This document shows positions 1 through 6,039 of a DNA stretch of 15,439 nucleotides, one piece after another (the first letter of the stretch is position 1; the number at the start of each line of letters is the position of its first letter). The stretch is from an uncultured Lachnospiraceae bacterium (lineage in GTDB: Bacteria; Bacillota; Clostridia; Lachnospirales; Lachnospiraceae), in NCBI GenBank assembly GCA_910585065.1, contig CAJUCG010000049.1, positions 1 through 15,439 on the forward strand. Direction: 5' to 3'. Both the position numbers and the translations under genes were made by a program. The notes beneath the pieces were generated by a model that worked only from the letters and a program-made list of their open reading frames with translations, had not been told where the DNA came from and searched no databases.

Positions 1-10
1 ACTTTTATTT

Positions 11-54
11 GGAAATTTCAAGGTTGTTTCACTATTAAGTTATCAAGGTTCTCT
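11..54 (-). promoter_or_regulatory. boxA-like rRNA leader segment
   Basis: The minus strand reads AGAACCTTGATAACTTAATA (53 down to 34). This resembles the boxA antitermination element of Firmicute rRNA leaders and spacers, where CTTTGAAAACTGAA-type sequences are usual. A shorter echo, AACCTTGAAATTT, follows at about 25-13. Together with the two upstream promoters this suggests that a 16S rRNA gene begins just beyond the left edge. It was recognised by eye only. Confidence 0.45.
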
Positions 55-89
55 GGAATTTTTTTGCTGTCTTTCGAAGCAGCTTTTAT

Positions 90-118
90 ATAATATCACA
101 TGATTCTGCATTTGTCAA
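90..118 (-). promoter_or_regulatory. Downstream tandem promoter (P2), rRNA-operon type
   Basis: On the minus strand TTGACA (113-118) is followed by exactly 17 bp and then TATTAT (90-95). Its -35 hexamer and spacer length match P1 at 191-219. Transcription would start near position 83 and run off the left edge through the boxA-like leader. No open reading frame follows it within the window, which fits a stable-RNA promoter better than an mRNA promoter. Confidence 0.7.
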
Positions 119-190
119 CAAGTTTTTTAAATTTATTTTTTCTTTTTTTGAACACCCTTTTTTCTAGTTGTTCTCTGTGAAAGCTTTGCT

Positions 191-219
191 AGTATACCAT
201 GCTTTTTTTTGTTTGTCAA
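191..219 (-). promoter_or_regulatory. Upstream tandem promoter (P1), rRNA-operon type
   Basis: On the minus strand there is a perfect -35 hexamer TTGACA (214-219), a 17-bp spacer, and a near-perfect -10 TATACT (191-196). It lies about 30 bp past the stop codon of the HAD phosphatase gene and points left, away from every gene in the window. A second promoter of the same design lies about 100 bp downstream. Tandem near-consensus promoters followed by a boxA-like leader are typical of rRNA operons in Firmicutes. The rRNA itself is not in the window, so that assignment is inferred. Confidence 0.7.
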
Positions 220-246
220 CTACTTTTTTAAGTAATTTTTTCTTTT

Positions 247-900
247 TTAGATCTCTTTGGTTTCCAGATAATCCTTAACCTTCTCCAGATCCTCAAAAAT
301 CCCCGTCACAAACTGCCGCACCTCCTCGTCCGGCTGCCATAAATCCGACACCATAAGCGGCACACAGCCCGCCCGATAAGCAGAGAGCAATCCGTTTTTT
401 GAATCCTCTATCGCATAGCATACAGAAGGGGAAAGTGCAAGATTTTCACAGACCGCAAAATAGATATCTGGTGCAGGCTTTGACTTTTCAATCATATCCC
501 CGCAAACTACCGCTTCAAAATATTCAAAAACTCCCGCATCCTTTAAATGCCGCTCCACCTCCCAGCGCGGCGAGGAAGAAGCCACTGCCAAATGGAATTT
601 CCTTTCCTTTAAATAATCTAACAAATGGTAAAGTCCCTTTTTCACTGGAACTTTGTTGTTCTTATAGTAATTAGAAATAAATTCCTTACTGTATCTGCGC
701 AGTTCTTCCAGATCACAATTTTCTCCAAATTCCTGCCGGCAAACGGCATCCGCCTCTTTTTTATTTAGACCGAGTGTCTTCAAATTCATATACCCCACTT
801 TGCCAATACCGATTTTCTCTCCGGCATAGTCCCACGCTTCTATAAAAATCCGCTCCGTATCAAACATCAAACCATCCATATCAAAAATCACTGCTTCCAT
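247..900 (-). CDS. HAD-superfamily hydrolase, beta-phosphoglucomutase-like (subfamily IA)
   Basis: A 217-residue soluble protein with all four HAD motifs. Motif I is DMDGLMFDT, with nucleophile Asp7 and acid/base Asp9. Motif II is the Ser run 108-110. Motif III is Lys141 in KSKPAPDIY, and motif IV is the acidic pair Glu165-Asp166 in AIEDSKNG. The helical cap at about 15-85, inserted after motif I, places it with the phosphoglucomutase/sugar-phosphate phosphatase group, which act on small phosphorylated metabolites in the cytoplasm. The exact substrate cannot be read from sequence. The start is well supported by an AAGGAAGGGG ribosome binding site just upstream of the ATG. It is the last gene of a leftward group after the CvpA-family gene, from which it is separated by about 130 bp holding an inverted repeat. 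No intrinsic terminator was seen between its stop codon and the rRNA-type promoters. Confidence 0.9.
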   Translation of the reverse strand: MEAVIFDMDGLMFDTERIFIEAWDYAGEKIGIGKVGYMNLKTLGLNKKEADAVCRQEFGENCDLEELRRYSKEFISNYYKNNKVPVKKGLYHLLDYLKERKFHLAVASSSPRWEVERHLKDAGVFEYFEAVVCGDMIEKSKPAPDIYFAVCENLALSPSVCYAIEDSKNGLLSAYRAGCVPLMVSDLWQPDEEVRQFVTGIFEDLEKVKDYLETKEI

Positions 901-916
901 TTTAATCCCCTTCCTT

Positions 917-963
917 AGTTTTCCTGTCCTTTAATAAAACTTAACCTAAGGCAACAGGAAACT
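917..963. repeat. Inverted repeat between the CvpA and HAD genes
   Basis: Arms AGTTTTCCTGT (917-927) and ACAGGAAACT (954-963) pair over 10 bp with one bulged T. A further CCTT/AAGG pairing lies inside the loop. On the transcribed minus strand no T-run follows the second arm; the HAD ribosome binding site comes next instead. It is therefore not a standard intrinsic terminator. It could be an mRNA stabilising or processing hairpin at the 5' side of the HAD gene, or have no function. Confidence 0.45.
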
Positions 964-1029
964 CTTATTTCTGTAAATAGCGAAAGTATATTACAAATTC
1001 AATCCATTTCTTACCCCTATCCTTTTCTT

Positions 1030-1743
1030 CTAGGACAGTATATTGCTTAAGTCAGCAACCTTTCCAAGCAGTGGATTATTATTGTAGAGAAAACTAAGAA
1101 TCGCACTGTCATTTACCATCTCCATCAAACTGTGCCCCACCCCCGTCGAAGCAAAAGCGGTCAGAATCACCCCGCCCACAAAGACGAGTAACAGTGCATA
1201 TGCCATGCCCGCTGCCATGCCAAGCAGATGGTTTACTTGGTTGAGTACCGGCAATTTACTGATCAGATCCAGCGAAAAACAAAGCACTTTCAAAAGTGCG
1301 ATCATTGCCAAAAAAGTCAGCATGAAGGAGAGAGCACTAATAATCATACAGGCAATATAATTGCACAGATAAGCGCGAAATGTGTCCACACCAAGTGCTG
1401 TATAATAGTCCCTGCTATTATTTTGTGTTAGCTGCCTGCGAATGCTCTCCGGTAACGGCAGCGATTCTAAAAACTCCATCTGTTCCGATTTCTTTTTCTC
1501 AAGATTTGATATTGACTGCACTTCATCAAATGGAAGCAGCGCGTCCGCTTTCTCTGCAAAATAAGCCATAACCTTCTCATTTTCCTGTAATTTCTGTGTG
1601 ACAATCGGACTTAAAAAAGCGGTCGCAAGCAGTGCGACAATCACCGAAAACATAGAAAATATCGTTTTTATCAATCCCCTCTTCATCCCAATAAGGGCAT
1701 GGATAATAAAAAACACCAAGATCACTATCAATAATACATTCAT
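1030..1743 (-). CDS. CvpA-family integral membrane protein
   Basis: A 237-residue protein with about four hydrophobic segments (about 2-18, 25-48, 123-155 and 172-198). It has the family hallmarks: a GMKRGLIK motif directly after TM1, and a glycine-rich LLGMAAGMAYALL stretch at the start of the last TM. CvpA proteins (named for colicin V production) are conserved inner-membrane proteins of poorly defined role in envelope homeostasis. The protein is longer than a typical CvpA of about 160-180 residues because of a hydrophilic, Glu/Lys-rich insertion of roughly 70 residues between TM2 and TM3. The ATG is preceded by AAGGAGGGAG, and this site overlaps the stop codon of the upstream DUF5711-like gene. 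The two genes are 11 bp apart and almost certainly co-transcribed. Confidence 0.85.
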   Translation of the reverse strand: MNVLLIVILVFFIIHALIGMKRGLIKTIFSMFSVIVALLATAFLSPIVTQKLQENEKVMAYFAEKADALLPFDEVQSISNLEKKKSEQMEFLESLPLPESIRRQLTQNNSRDYYTALGVDTFRAYLCNYIACMIISALSFMLTFLAMIALLKVLCFSLDLISKLPVLNQVNHLLGMAAGMAYALLLVFVGGVILTAFASTGVGHSLMEMVNDSAILSFLYNNNPLLGKVADLSNILS

Positions 1744-1754
1744 CTGCTCCCTCC

Positions 1755-2933
1755 TTATTGCTCTACCCGCTTTAATCGGATCGTATCCGCTGTCTCATCC
1801 CCAATTAGCAGGTATCTTATGCCATCGTCCACACGAAAAACAGCATTGATATTCTTTACTGCTGTGCCATAAAATTTCTGCTTTCCGGATAGATTATAGA
1901 TGGTCAGCTCCCCGCTGTCATAACACACAATATCCTCCCCTGAGGTATAGATGCCTTTATAATTTCCAGAAAATTCCATATCCAACACTTTTTTTCCCTT
2001 ATCGTTGCGATACATCACAAGCCTGCCCTCGCTGCCCTTCGCTGTGCCAAGCACCAGACCAGTATGCGTTTTGCTGTAGAAAACACTTTGTATCCGATCA
2101 GAAAATTCCTCCTTTGCCATGACCTTTGGAACCTCTGTGACACGATAAAATACAATCTCTATCTCCCCGCAGATCATCGCAATATCATTTGTCACAAATG
2201 CAAGCTCCGGCACCAGTTCTTCAAAGGAATAGGAGCCGACCATATTATCCACATAGTTCTGTCCCACCTCACCAAAATTATAAAAAGTAACCCAGCTTAC
2301 ACAGGAGCCGCTATCAAAAGAAATATAGGAAGTGACCAACTTTCTTCCATCCTGTGAAAGGGCAAGAGCAAGCGGGAAGCCATTGTTCTTTGTCACCGTC
2401 ATAATGTCGATAAGTTCCTTTTGACTGCCCGGCTCATACAGATAAATATGATCATTTTCCTCCCCTGTTACCATAACTGCTGTAACACCCTGCGATGCAA
2501 TGCTTAATGCTGCAATTTTTTCCGTCAATTCAAAATGGGCGGAGCTTCCCTGTCCATCCACAATATAAAATTGTTTGTCGCCCTTGTCCGCGATCGCAGT
2601 GTATGTACCACATACGACTGCAATCGGATTTTTCATAGTATAGGCAATATTCCAACGCTGTCCTCCCTGCGCATCAAACGTTGCGGCTCCATCTCTTCCA
2701 TAGCAAAGATACCCTCCGTCAAATGGCAAATAATGAATTGTACTGTCCGTACTCAACTGCGCCGTCTGTATTGTGTCGTAAGCATTATACACCTTTCCCT
2801 TCCCCCGCCCAAGAAAGAAAACTAATATAACGATAAGCACAACCGCTAAAAAAATCAACGGAGCCAAAAACTTTTTGCGGCTTTCCTTTTCATGATTTTC
2901 TGCCAAGCGCAATCTTCGGTCAAATTGTTTCAT
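1755..2933 (-). CDS. DUF5711-like membrane-anchored beta-propeller protein
   Basis: A 392-residue protein with a short basic cytoplasmic N-terminus, one transmembrane helix (about 22-42) and a long extracytoplasmic domain. That domain is built of repeated short beta-strand blocks of the PQQ/WD-like type, for example the DAQGGQRW, SIASQGVTAVMV and LALSQDGRKLVTSY segments. I recognise it as resembling the DUF5711 family of Clostridia, commonly found beside CvpA. The function is unknown; a sensor or scaffold at the outer membrane face is only a guess. The start is supported by GGAG 8 nt before the ATG. It is the first gene of a leftward operon with the CvpA-family gene, and a promoter candidate lies about 85 bp upstream. 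No catalytic motif was seen. Confidence 0.8.
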   Translation of the reverse strand: MKQFDRRLRLAENHEKESRKKFLAPLIFLAVVLIVILVFFLGRGKGKVYNAYDTIQTAQLSTDSTIHYLPFDGGYLCYGRDGAATFDAQGGQRWNIAYTMKNPIAVVCGTYTAIADKGDKQFYIVDGQGSSAHFELTEKIAALSIASQGVTAVMVTGEENDHIYLYEPGSQKELIDIMTVTKNNGFPLALALSQDGRKLVTSYISFDSGSCVSWVTFYNFGEVGQNYVDNMVGSYSFEELVPELAFVTNDIAMICGEIEIVFYRVTEVPKVMAKEEFSDRIQSVFYSKTHTGLVLGTAKGSEGRLVMYRNDKGKKVLDMEFSGNYKGIYTSGEDIVCYDSGELTIYNLSGKQKFYGTAVKNINAVFRVDDGIRYLLIGDETADTIRLKRVEQ

Positions 2934-3001
2934 ATAATAAACTCCATTTCAAAACGCTTTTCCTTATAACTATATAAATGTTCTGTCATCTCCTAACGAT
3001 A

Positions 3002-3035
3002 AAAGTCATGCCATTTTTCATTATAGCATGACTTT
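3002..3035 (-). terminator. Hairpin after the LysM gene, probable terminator
   Basis: A perfect 10-bp inverted repeat, AAAGTCATGC (3002-3011) with GCATGACTTT (3026-3035), surrounds a 14-nt loop. It lies about 30 bp downstream of the stop codon of the LysM protein gene, which is read leftward. The U-tract is short (CTTTTATCG on the minus strand), so termination may be partial. The loop holds the -10 box of the next promoter. Confidence 0.55.
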
Positions 3036-3047
3036 AGAAAAAGACAA
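3020..3047 (-). promoter_or_regulatory. Promoter candidate for the DUF5711-like/cvpA group
   Basis: On the minus strand a consensus -10 TATAAT (3020-3025) is preceded by a 16-bp spacer and a -35 TTGTCT (3042-3047, four of six consensus bases). The predicted start site falls near 3012, giving a leader of about 80 nt before the DUF5711-like ATG. The -10 box sits in the loop of the hairpin at 3002-3035. Read-through transcripts would therefore form the hairpin, while new transcripts would carry only its second half. Confidence 0.5.
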
Positions 3048-3063
3048 TGTTTTTTTCTTTCCT

Positions 3064-4722
3064 TTAAGGCAGTACCAGTTCCTGATCCACATAAATTAGA
3101 TTTTCATTGTTAATCTGATTCAGCTCCTTAATATATTCCAACTGCGTTAAATTTCCATAAAATTTTCGACAGATACCAACCAATGTGTCCCCGGACTTAA
3201 CAGTATAAATCTGCATCTTCGAAGTATCTACTGCCACACCCGGTCCTCCAATCCCCCCTGTCTGCACAGCATCGCCCGGTTTTGGCGTAGTTTCCTCGTT
3301 TGTGCCCGCAGGATCCCCGTTATCCTCCCCATCCGATATATGGATTTCCCCATCTGTCTGATTATTCTTCTCCTGCTCTACCTGTTCGCCTTCACTTTGG
3401 TTTTCCTTATCCTCACCCTCTATCCCTCCACTGCTCTCTTTGTCGTCGCCCTGTTCTGTCTGCCCATCACTTAGCTTTTGGTCTGTCTGTTTGTCTTCAT
3501 CCGAATCGGCACCAGTCTGGGCACCTCCCCCCTTGCCTTCGTTTTCCTTGTCATCGCCCTGCTCTGTTCGTCCGTCATTTAACTCCTGGCTTGTCCGTTC
3601 GCCATCGTCTGAATCCACCTCTGTCTTCCCGTCATTTTCCCTACCGTCTTGCTCTGTCTGTTTATCCCCGCTTGAATTCCCCTTCGAATCTTTGTCCTCC
3701 CCCTCTTTTTCCTGCTGCTCATCTAAATTATCCGACTCACTTTCATCCTTTTTTTCCGGTGCAACACTAGCAGTAATTTCCCATGTCATCGTCTCATTCT
3801 TCCCCGAATTGTCCTTCCCCTGTTCCTCTTCGGTCTTTCCCGAAGAAGCCTCTCTGGCATCCGGCTCCTTCTCCTCCCCACTGCCAAGCAATTTATTTAA
3901 TGTCTGCTCAAATCCCTTCAGCCTCTCTTGATTGTAGAGCATTGATGCGGCGGCAATCAGTGCGACCGCGCTCATCACAATGCCAACCGAATAGAAAAAA
4001 CGCCCTCCCCCTTTTCTTGACACGCTCTCTTCTTTTTTTTCTCCCTCCCCGTCTGTCTCCGCCTTTTTCTCCACATTCCACCGCGCGCGCACTTCGCGTA
4101 CTGCGCGATCATCCACATTCTCCTCATTGCCCTTGCCCTGCTTTTGTTCAATCATATAATTCTGCATTTCCGTATTTTTTTCATAATAAATATAGTATCC
4201 CCCCTGGCACTTCATCTCCCCATCCTCATAGCGGTAAAATTCTTCCTCCTGATCTAAGAAATCATATAGAAGTAAAATTCGATCTGCACCCGCAAAATGA
4301 TCGAGATGTATCTTAAAAATTTCCTCCTTCTCCTCCGCCGTAAAGCTTGTCCCCCCGCAAAACCATCCCACAATCTCTCCATCCGGAAAATAGTGTTTGA
4401 TGGTCTCATAAACCTGTGTCCACACCTGAGCGTTCATCTCTATCTTCCCATTTGCGCACGCCTGCTTTGCCGTCACTGTCCCGTAGGCATAAACCTCTCT
4501 TGCGTGTTCCGATCGCGCAAACTCACCGACCAGTACCGCCACACATTCTGTATGCTCTTGTTCCGCCAGCCAATGAGTAAAAGTATGTACATAATCTTCT
4601 ACATAAATTCGAAAATCACCCGTAAATGTACCAATCTGTCGCACATTTTTTGGTGGTTTCCTCCCGCTAACCGGGTATTCCTTTTCCTTTCCTGCCATAT
4701 TACTGCAAATATTTTCTATCAT
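3064..4722 (-). CDS. Single-pass membrane protein: MPN/JAB-like N-terminal domain, acidic linker, C-terminal LysM
   Basis: A 552-residue protein from the ATG at 4722. Residues about 35-190 form an alpha/beta domain. Its pattern (VAVLVGEF, GEIVGWF at 115-121, a helix, then ADRILLLYD) recalls the MPN/JAB fold, but the His-x-His...Asp zinc residues are missing, so it would not be a protease. A transmembrane helix follows at about 243-263, then an acidic, disordered Gly/Glu/Asp linker of over 200 residues. A canonical LysM (YTVKSGDTL ... YVDQELVLP) fills the last 50 residues. LysM binds peptidoglycan, so the C-terminus should be outside and the MPN-like domain inside. An in-frame GTG at 4764 has no ribosome binding site; the chosen ATG has AGGCGGGG at a good distance. 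Function unknown; it may link a cytoplasmic partner to the wall. Confidence 0.75.
   Translation of the reverse strand: MIENICSNMAGKEKEYPVSGRKPPKNVRQIGTFTGDFRIYVEDYVHTFTHWLAEQEHTECVAVLVGEFARSEHAREVYAYGTVTAKQACANGKIEMNAQVWTQVYETIKHYFPDGEIVGWFCGGTSFTAEEKEEIFKIHLDHFAGADRILLLYDFLDQEEEFYRYEDGEMKCQGGYYIYYEKNTEMQNYMIEQKQGKGNEENVDDRAVREVRARWNVEKKAETDGEGEKKEESVSRKGGGRFFYSVGIVMSAVALIAAASMLYNQERLKGFEQTLNKLLGSGEEKEPDAREASSGKTEEEQGKDNSGKNETMTWEITASVAPEKKDESESDNLDEQQEKEGEDKDSKGNSSGDKQTEQDGRENDGKTEVDSDDGERTSQELNDGRTEQGDDKENEGKGGGAQTGADSDEDKQTDQKLSDGQTEQGDDKESSGGIEGEDKENQSEGEQVEQEKNNQTDGEIHISDGEDNGDPAGTNEETTPKPGDAVQTGGIGGPGVAVDTSKMQIYTVKSGDTLVGICRKFYGNLTQLEYIKELNQINNENLIYVDQELVLP
3397..3612 (-). repeat. Two 108-bp (36-codon) imperfect tandem repeats in the LysM-protein linker
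   Basis: Two adjacent 36-residue units share DGRTEQGDDKE versus DGQTEQGDDKE at the same position and begin with SDDGE and SDEDK. The unit is an exact multiple of three, so copy number could change without breaking the frame. Shorter related pieces (DKQTEQDG, GKTEVDSDD) lie just upstream and suggest older copies. The encoded segment is highly acidic and probably disordered. Confidence 0.6.
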
Positions 4723-4757
4723 GGAACTATTTCCCCGCCTTTCTTTTTTCCGCCATC

Positions 4758-4788
4758 GTATCACGAAATGTCCGGATTATTTTGTCAA
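4758..4788 (-). promoter_or_regulatory. Weak promoter candidate for the LysM protein gene
   Basis: On the minus strand a perfect TTGACA (4783-4788) is followed, after a long 19-bp spacer, by TGATAC (4758-4763). If used, transcription would start near 4751, downstream of the GTG at 4764 but upstream of the AGGCGGGG site and the ATG at 4722. That would support the shorter start. The spacing is suboptimal, so confidence is low. Confidence 0.3.
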
Positions 4789-4929
4789 AAGAACGCCAGA
4801 ATAAAAGAAAACTTATCGCAGAATACGTCTGCCAACTCTGTTTTCACACATTTTTCCGTTTTATATTGGATAAACCTCCCACTTTTTCCCTTTTTTGTAC
4901 CAGTATTGTAAAATATTCCATTTTTGTAT

Positions 4930-4958
4930 GTCTATCTTTTATGGCAATGGAAATACTT
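4930..4958 (+). promoter_or_regulatory. yyaC: Possible sigma-F/G (forespore) promoter for yyaC
   Basis: GTCTA (4930-4934), a 14-bp spacer and GGAAATACTT (4949-4958) fit the forespore consensus (GYATA, about 15 bp, GGnnAnAnTR) with one mismatch in the -35 and one at the end of the -10. The site lies about 40 bp before the yyaC ATG. In Bacillus subtilis yyaC is forespore-expressed, so the position makes sense. No clear sigma-A promoter was seen in the same strand and interval. The match was made by eye. Confidence 0.35.
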
Positions 4959-4999
4959 AGAATACAATAAATCAAAGAAAGGCAGCGAAATATTTTGTT

Positions 5000-5587
5000 A
5001 TGCAGAAAGAAAAGAAAATCCTATATTTTAATACAAACGACCGCTATGCCTCCATTGAATTTGGCGACAGCCTCTATCAGCTGCTAATAAAAGATCTCGG
5101 AGAACGACCGCTGATTTTTTTATGCATTGGTTCTGACCGCGCGACCGGGGATTGCCTAGGACCATTACTTGGACACAAACTTTATCAGATCCTGCGAAAT
5201 TCCCCCTATTTTGTATATGGTACACTAAAAGAACCCGTACACGCAAAAAATCTTCAGGAAACGATCGATAAAATTTATCAGCTCCATGAAAATCCGCTTA
5301 TCATTGCAATCGATGCCTCTCTTGGCCGCTCCTCGCACGTCGGTTACTACACTCTTGGAGAAGGACCGCTGCGTCCGGGCGCAGGAGTGGACAAGCAACT
5401 GCCCTTTGTCGGTGATTACTATATTACGGGTATTGTCAATATTTCCGGTCTGCTCGATCAAATGCTTTTGCAGACGACAAGGCTGCACACAGTAATGTCA
5501 CTTTCCGACCAGATTTTCGACGGAATACGACATTTTATCTATAAACTTGACCGAAAAAAAGTACTGCTCGGCTCCTATGTGCCGTAG
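5000..5587 (+). CDS. yyaC: YyaC-type spore protein (DUF1256, putative spore protease fold)
   Basis: A 195-residue protein of the YyaC family, named for a fold like the GPR germination protease and the HyaD-type endopeptidases. Conserved blocks are visible in order: IFLCIGSDRATGDCLGPLLG (with the acidic DRATGD), YGTLKEPVHAKNL, LIIAIDASLGR, GPLRPGAGVDKQLPFVGDYYITG, and a C-terminal LSDQIFDGIRHF. The enzymatic role is unproven; the family is tied to sporulation in B. subtilis and is nearly always found in spore formers. It is the only intact gene on the plus strand and stands divergent from the LysM gene. AAAGG lies about 17 nt before the ATG, farther than usual, so initiation may be weak or the start slightly misplaced. 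No strong terminator follows it directly, only an A/T-only hairpin at about 5602-5620. Confidence 0.88.
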   Translation: MQKEKKILYFNTNDRYASIEFGDSLYQLLIKDLGERPLIFLCIGSDRATGDCLGPLLGHKLYQILRNSPYFVYGTLKEPVHAKNLQETIDKIYQLHENPLIIAIDASLGRSSHVGYYTLGEGPLRPGAGVDKQLPFVGDYYITGIVNISGLLDQMLLQTTRLHTVMSLSDQIFDGIRHFIYKLDRKKVLLGSYVP

Positions 5588-5617
5588 ATAAACCCGCCCT
5601 AAAAAATCATCCATTTT

Positions 5618-5968
5618 TTGTTAAAATATCAGCAGAAAGTTCTTTTTTGCAGCAATATGAGTACTCGCTTTGGCGGCGGTATATGTCAAGACAGCACCTG
5701 TAGCTGTATCACAGAGTTTTTGCTGGTACTTGACACGGCTTTTATGCTTGCAGACTATCTAAAAAATAGCGGGGAGAGTACGCTAAACCTCGACGATATC
5801 CCGGAAAATGAAACTCACCGGGTATTAAAGGGGATGCAGAGGCGCAATCATTTTCAAAGGCAGGTGGATCTTCTTAAAAATATAGTCCGTGACTAAGTAC
5901 AGGGCTACTGCTATGCAAAACCAATGCCTGCGGAAGAATTTTTTGAATTGTTAATCGAGCAGAATTGA
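5618..5968 (+). pseudogene. Decayed GGDEF/EAL (c-di-GMP) protein remnant
   Basis: The open frame 5618-5896 (92 codons) ends ...QVDLLKNIVRD and then a TAA. The same frame continues VQGYCYAKPMPAEEFFELL to a TGA at 5966. That tail is the recognisable C-terminus of an EAL phosphodiesterase domain (usual form: E-Q-V-x-x-L-K...D-Y-V-Q-G-Y...K-P-M). The TAA replaces the expected Tyr codon, so one nonsense change explains it. Upstream, GCAGAG at 5836 fits the GTT-GCA-GAG-GGC (VAEGVET) region of EAL, out of frame by one base. Around 5660-5730, TRFGG and EFLLVLD flank a 12-residue stretch (GICQDSTCSCIT), like a GGDEF motif interrupted by an insertion; this part is tentative. Most of both domains is missing and no ribosome binding site was seen. 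Gene callers may report the 92-codon frame as a hypothetical protein. Confidence 0.6.
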
Positions 5969-5997
5969 TAGAAAAATCGTATACTTTATCACTTAAT

Positions 5998-6039
5998 AAA
6001 AAAGGGGGAGGAAAGCTTTAGCCTTCCTCTCCCCTTTTT
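5998..6039. terminator. Bidirectional intrinsic terminator
   Basis: A-run, GGGGGAGGAAAG, short loop, CCTTCCTCTCCCC, T-run. The stem has one mismatch or bulge and is flanked by an A-tract and a T-tract on both sides, so it works in either direction. On the minus strand it ends CCTCCCCCTTTTTTATT after the coiled-coil protein gene; its first arm overlaps the last codons (KRGEEG) and the stop codon lies in the loop. On the plus strand it closes the yyaC/pseudogene unit. Confidence 0.85.

Noticed and set aside
3397..3612. CRISPR-like array from the periodic repeats
   Set aside because: The repeats are coding, imperfect and without constant-length unique spacers. The 36-bp array at 6063-6206 was rejected for the same reason.
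3300..3931. Long plus-strand Ser/Pro/Cys-rich open frames opposite the LysM-protein linker
   Set aside because: They are antisense shadows of the Glu/Asp/Gly-rich repeats, have no ribosome binding site, and have low-complexity composition that mirrors the real gene.
4723..4764. GTG start at 4764 for the LysM protein, adding 14 residues
   Set aside because: No ribosome binding site precedes it, and the ATG at 4722 has AGGCGGGG at a normal distance. A possible promoter would start RNA downstream of the GTG.
5602..5620. Hairpin AAAAAAT/ATTTTTT after yyaC as a terminator
   Set aside because: The stem has only A-T pairs and no proper following T-run beyond the stem itself. The strong bidirectional terminator at 5998-6039 is a better end for the unit.
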